Positions 60,148 to 64,000 of a DNA stretch of 64,000 nucleotides are shown in pieces. The translations under genes and the position numbers were made by a program. Under the pieces are notes generated by a model. It did no database searches. It was not told the origin of the DNA and saw nothing but the letters and a program-made list of their open reading frames with translations. The number at the start of each line of letters is the position of its first letter. Position 1 is the first letter of the stretch. Location of the stretch: contig NC_133158.1 of the NCBI RefSeq assembly GCF_040802235.1, positions 36,212,001-36,276,000 of the forward strand, given 5' to 3'. This DNA comes from Manis javanica. Taxonomy: Eukaryota > Chordata > Mammalia > Pholidota > Manidae.

Positions 60148-61420
60148 TTCCTGTGTATAGTCATCTGTGAGCCTTCAGCAGTAAAAGTTGGAGGGATCTA
60201 GGAGTATATAAGACCTAAAAAAGTACCGTGGCACCCCCCTTTCCTCCCAAGTTCCAGTAGGTTTTGTGGACAGCCCTGCCATGTCACTGGAGTCTCCCAT
60301 AGGCAACAGAGGCAAACTGGCCCGTGTTCACACCAAAGAGCAGAAAGACATTAGAATGCACAGTTGCTCTTGCTGCTATTTAGCAGAAGCAGACCTTAAC
60401 AGCCATGAAAACAGTTTCTGTCCCTTGCTCTAGCCTGGATAGATTATGGGGATTATCAGGGGTGACCTTCTTGCACACTGATTACAAGGCAGGTGAAAGG
60501 GTGCAGGAGGCAGGCAGCAAGCTTCCCCACCCATCTGCACATCAGCCCGGCCACATGAGAGAATCGTTCTGCCTGATATGCAGCGTTTGTCTGTTCAGCT
60601 AGGCTTAAGTTGGCAGCCTCTTCTTTAGAACTGCTTTCACAAGAAAAATGAAGCTCCTCTACAGACGAGATAATGCAGAGAAAGTTCCTAGCATTTCATC
60701 TGACACATGAGATATCTTTAGTAAGTCGCTCTTACGTGAGGAGTTTTCTGTGATGAAACACTTACACCTCATCAATGACTAGTATTTCATGTAAGTTTAT
60801 GACTTTAACTATAGCTACATCAATGCACTGAAACTGTCTGAAGTCCTAGTTATATTTATAATACATATCAACCACGCATGACCTGAAATCATGATGCTTA
60901 TCAGCATGGATGTTTTGTATCATATATTAGCAAACACTGCCATGGAGTCATATTTAGTATAAGACTCTTGTCATTAAAGAAAGATACATGGCCAATGTCA
61001 ATAGAAAAAGCAGAACTGAGAAGTGGGCAGTGGGTTGGTTACTAAGTGACTCACTCCCAGATACCAATCTGCATTCTTGCCTTTGCTTCCGCTGTGCAGA
61101 AATGGTGTAGGCACAGGAGCCCTAGGATGTGAACTGCTCACAAAACCCTAGCCCACGTTGGTTGGACCACCCCACACCAAAATACTCTATGCCTTGACAT
61201 GCTTCCTCTGAGCCTCATTTAATCATACTTAAACAAGTACAATCATGTGTCTCCATTTATTCACTAACCATGACCCACAGGATACACAACCTAGTTCAGT
61301 TCAGATACTTGCTGAGTGCCCATTACATGTCGGTCACTGGGCTGGATGGATGTTGGGGGTAACCTACAGGAAACTGTAAATGTTTTCTTTGACCTCCTTT
61401 CTAAAGGAGGTCATCATAAT
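60148..61420. other. Intronic sequence, no gene recognised
   Basis: No exon-like sequence seen. A possible MIR remnant lies near 61300-61350 ('ttgctgagtgcccattacat', 'tcactgggctgg'). A perfect 10-bp inverted repeat sits at 61391-61412. Confidence 0.45.
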
Positions 61421-61424
61421 TCTC

Positions 61425-62540
61425 TATAAGGTGATAAGCCATCTTCAAGACATCAAAGTACCAGGTGAAACAGCAGGTGCTGATGGAGAAGCTGCAGCAA
61501 GTTATCCAGAAGAGCTGGTTCAGATCAGTAACAGGTGGCTACAGTAAACAAATTTCAGTGTAGAGGAGCAGCTTTCTACTGGATGAAGATGCCATCCAGG
61601 ACTTCCATAGCTAAGGAGGAGAAGTCAAGGCCTGGCTTCACAGCTTCAAAGGACAGGTTGACTCCCTTGTTAGGGGCTAATGCAGCTGGTGACCCTTAAG
61701 TTGAGGTCAGTATTCACTGACCATTAGGATATTCCTAAGGTCTTAAGAATTGTGCTGAATGTACATCCATTTACAGAGCTCTGCGTGTGCTCTGTAAATG
61801 GAACAACACAGCCTGGCTGACACTACATCTGTTTACCACAGGGTTCACTGAATATTTTAAGCCCACAATTAAGGCCTACTACTCAGAAAAAAAGATTCTT
61901 TTCAAAACATTACTGCTCACTGACAATGCATCTGGTAACCTCAGAGCTCCAATGGAGATGGACAAGGAGGCTAATGTTGTTTTTGTGCCTGCTAACACAG
62001 CATCCACACTGCAGACTATGGACCAAGGAGGCATTTCGACTTTCATGTTTCATTATTTAATACATTTCCTAAGGCTATCACTGTCATGGACAGTGATTCC
62101 TCTGATGGATCTAGGCAAAGTAAAAGGAGAATCTTCTGGAAAGGACTCACCATTCTAAATGTCATTAAGAAATTCATGGGAAGAGGTCAAAATGTCAACA
62201 TTAACAGGAATGTGGAAGAAGTTGATTCCAATCCACATGGGTAACTGTTAAGGGGCTCAAAACTTCAGTGGAGGAAGTCACTGTAAATGTGGTGGAAATG
62301 GCAAAAATCTAGAATTAGAACTGTAAGGAGTGGAGCCTGAAGGTGTGACTGAATTGCTGCATCACATGATAAAACTTGAGTGGAAAAGGAGCTGCTTCTT
62401 ATGGATAAGTAAAAAAAACTTATGGTTTCTTGAAAGGCAATCTCCTCCTGGTGAAGATGCTACTGTCAACAAAAGATTTAGAATATTATATAAACTTAGT
62501 TGATAAAGCAGAGGCAGGGTTTGAGAAGATTGACTTCAAA
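61425..62540 (+). mobile_element. Tigger1 (pogo/mariner-type) DNA transposon fossil
   Basis: Transposase coding sequence is recognisable in order: 'caagacatcaaagtaccagg', 'gatgccatccaggacttcca', 'gttaggggctaatgcagctg', 'actgacaatgcatctggtaa', 'cctgctaacacagcatccac', 'tttagaatattatataaact'. One open piece (61787-62158) carries the DDE-domain part with LLTDNASGN, which holds the second catalytic Asp position of the family, and [10 protein letters not shown]. Frameshifts elsewhere break it. Terminal inverted repeats are not visible; the 3' end is cut by an L1 insertion at 62541. Tigger1 was active in early mammals and is extinct. Confidence 0.88.
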
Positions 62541-64000
62541 TTTTTTTTGTATCATTAATGTACAACTACATGAGCGACATTATGGTTACTAGATTCCCCC
62601 CATCATCAAGTCCCCACCACATACCCCATTACAGTCAATTTCCATCAGTGTAGTAAGATGCTAGAGTCACTACTTGTCTTGTGTTGTACAGCCCTCCCTG
62701 TGCGCCCCCTACATTATGTGTGCTAATCGTAATGCTCTCCTTTCTCCCTTACCCCTCCCTTCCCACCCATCCTACCCAAACACTTTCCCTTTAGTAACTG
62801 TTAGTCCATTCCTGGGTTCTGTGAGTCTGCTGCTGTTTTGTTCCTGCAGTTTTTTTCTTTGTTCTTGTACTCCACAGATGAGTGAAATCATTTGATACTT
62901 GTCTTATCTGCCTGGCTTATTTCACTGAGCATAATACCCTTTAGCTCCATCCATGTTACTGCAAATGGTAGGATTTGTTTCTTTTTATGGCTGAATAATA
63001 TTCCATTGTGTATATGTACCACATCTTCTTTAGCCATTCATCTACTTAAGGATACTTAGGTTGCTTCCATTTCTTGGCTATTGTAAAAAGTGCTGCAATA
63101 AACATAGGGGTGCATATGCCTTTTTCAAACATTGGCTGTTATATTCTTAGGGTAAATTCCTAGAAGTGGGATTCCTGGGTCAAATGGTATTTCTATTTTG
63201 AGCTTTTTGAGGAACCTCCATACTGCTTTCCACAATGGTTGAACTGATTTACATTCCCACCAGCAGTGTAGGATGGTTCCCCTTTCTCCACAACCTCGCC
63301 AACATTTGTTGTTGTCTGTCTTTTGGATGGTAGCCATCCTTACTGGTGTGAGGTGATATCTCATTGTGGTTTTAATTTGCATTTCTCTGTTAACTAGCGA
63401 TGTGGAGCATCTTTCCATGTGTCTGTTGGCCATCTGAATTTCTTCTTTGCAGAACTGTCTGTTCAGCTCCTCTGCCCATTTTTTAATTGGATTATTTGCT
63501 TTTTGTTCATTGAGGTGTGTGAGCTCTTTATATATTTTGGAAGTAAAGCCTTTTCGGCTCTGTCATTTACGAAAACGTTCTCCCATACTGTAGGGTACCT
63601 TTTTGTACTATTGATGGTGTCCTTTGCTGTACAGAAGCTTTTCAGCTTGATATAGTCCCACTTGTTCATTTTTGCTTTTGTTTTCCTTGCCAGGGGAGAT
63701 ATGTTCATGAAGAAGTCACTCATGTTTATGTCCAAGAGATTTTTGCCTATGTTTTTTTCTAAGAGTTTTATGATCTCATGACTTACATTCAAGTCTTTGA
63801 TACATTTTGAATTTACTTTTGTGTATGGGGTTAGACAGTGATCCAGTTTCATCCTCTTACATGTAGCTGTCCAGTTTTGCCAGCACCATCTGTTGAAGAG
63901 ACTGTCATTTCCCCATTGTATGTCCATTGCTCCTTTATCGTATATTAATTGACCATATATGCTTGGGTTAATGTCTGAAGTCTCTAATCTGTTCCACTGG
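62541..64000 (-). mobile_element. L1, minus strand, 3' end to ORF2 (runs off the window)
   Basis: A T-tract at 62541-62548 followed by GTATCATTAATGTACAAC is the antisense 3' end of a lineage-specific L1. Minus-strand frames 63125-63433 and 63463-63927 hold the ORF2 C-terminal part ([40 protein letters not shown]). A frame break separates them. Its 3' terminus carries no retroviral tail, in contrast to copies A and B. It lies in the same orientation as RAB7A and interrupts Tigger1. Confidence 0.85.

Larger units (their letters stand above)
45897..64000 (-). other. RAB7A: RAB7A intron 1 (partial)
   Basis: Everything above 45896 is inferred to be intron 1, which is known to be very long in mammals. 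I see no CpG-rich first exon here. It contains MIR and L2 fossils, the truncated tailed L1 (copy B), a Tigger1 fossil and an antisense L1. Stretches 48200-51750 and 51880-53730 hold nothing I can name beyond A-rich patches and possible very old LINE scraps (about 49100-49260). Confidence 0.7.

Overview
This is a stretch of nuclear DNA from a placental mammal. It has one protein-coding gene, RAB7A, on the minus strand. Its coding exons read in descending coordinate order and join in frame into a complete 207-residue late-endosomal GTPase. The rest is intergenic and intronic DNA dominated by LINE-1 (L1) copies of several ages, with MIR, L2, MER2, MER5 and Tigger1 fossils shared by placental mammals. 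I recognise no Alu, B1/B2, carnivore tRNA-Lys SINE or ruminant SINE. That argues against primates, rodents, carnivores and ruminants. A SINE-poor, L1-rich laurasiatherian such as a pangolin is possible, but the sequence does not prove it.

Layout. 1-3010: intergenic DNA downstream of RAB7A, with a MER5-like fossil. 3015-27800: a nested stack of minus-strand L1 copies, including one near-full-length copy (7344-22088) split by a plus-strand insertion. 10915-19302: that insertion, a full-length but decayed L1 with an extra ~1.83 kb tail. 28060-29410: a pair of diverged direct repeats about 1.08 kb apart. 30360-45896: RAB7A from its poly(A) site to exon 2. 45897-64000: RAB7A intron 1 (no exon 1 or CpG island is in view), holding a second, 5'-truncated copy of the tailed L1 (56882-60131), a Tigger1 fossil and another minus-strand L1 running off the end.

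Main finding. The two plus-strand L1 copies, about 40 kb apart and each with its own target-site duplication, carry the same non-L1 3' tail. In order this is: L1 3' UTR with an ATTAAA signal and A-tract; a ~160 bp segment ending in a second A-tract; then ~1.65 kb derived from an endogenous retrovirus (a piece of the env transmembrane subunit, a purine tract, and a 3' LTR cut at its own AATAAA poly(A) site); and a final poly(A) tail. This looks like an L1 lineage that picked up a retroviral 3' end by (probably serial) 3' transduction and kept moving with it. The retroviral module resembles the SINE-R part of hominoid SVA elements, but here it is joined directly to an L1.

Neither tailed copy looks able to move by itself. 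The full-length one has a frameshifted ORF1, an in-frame stop in the reverse-transcriptase region of ORF2 and a later frameshift. The other is 5'-truncated.
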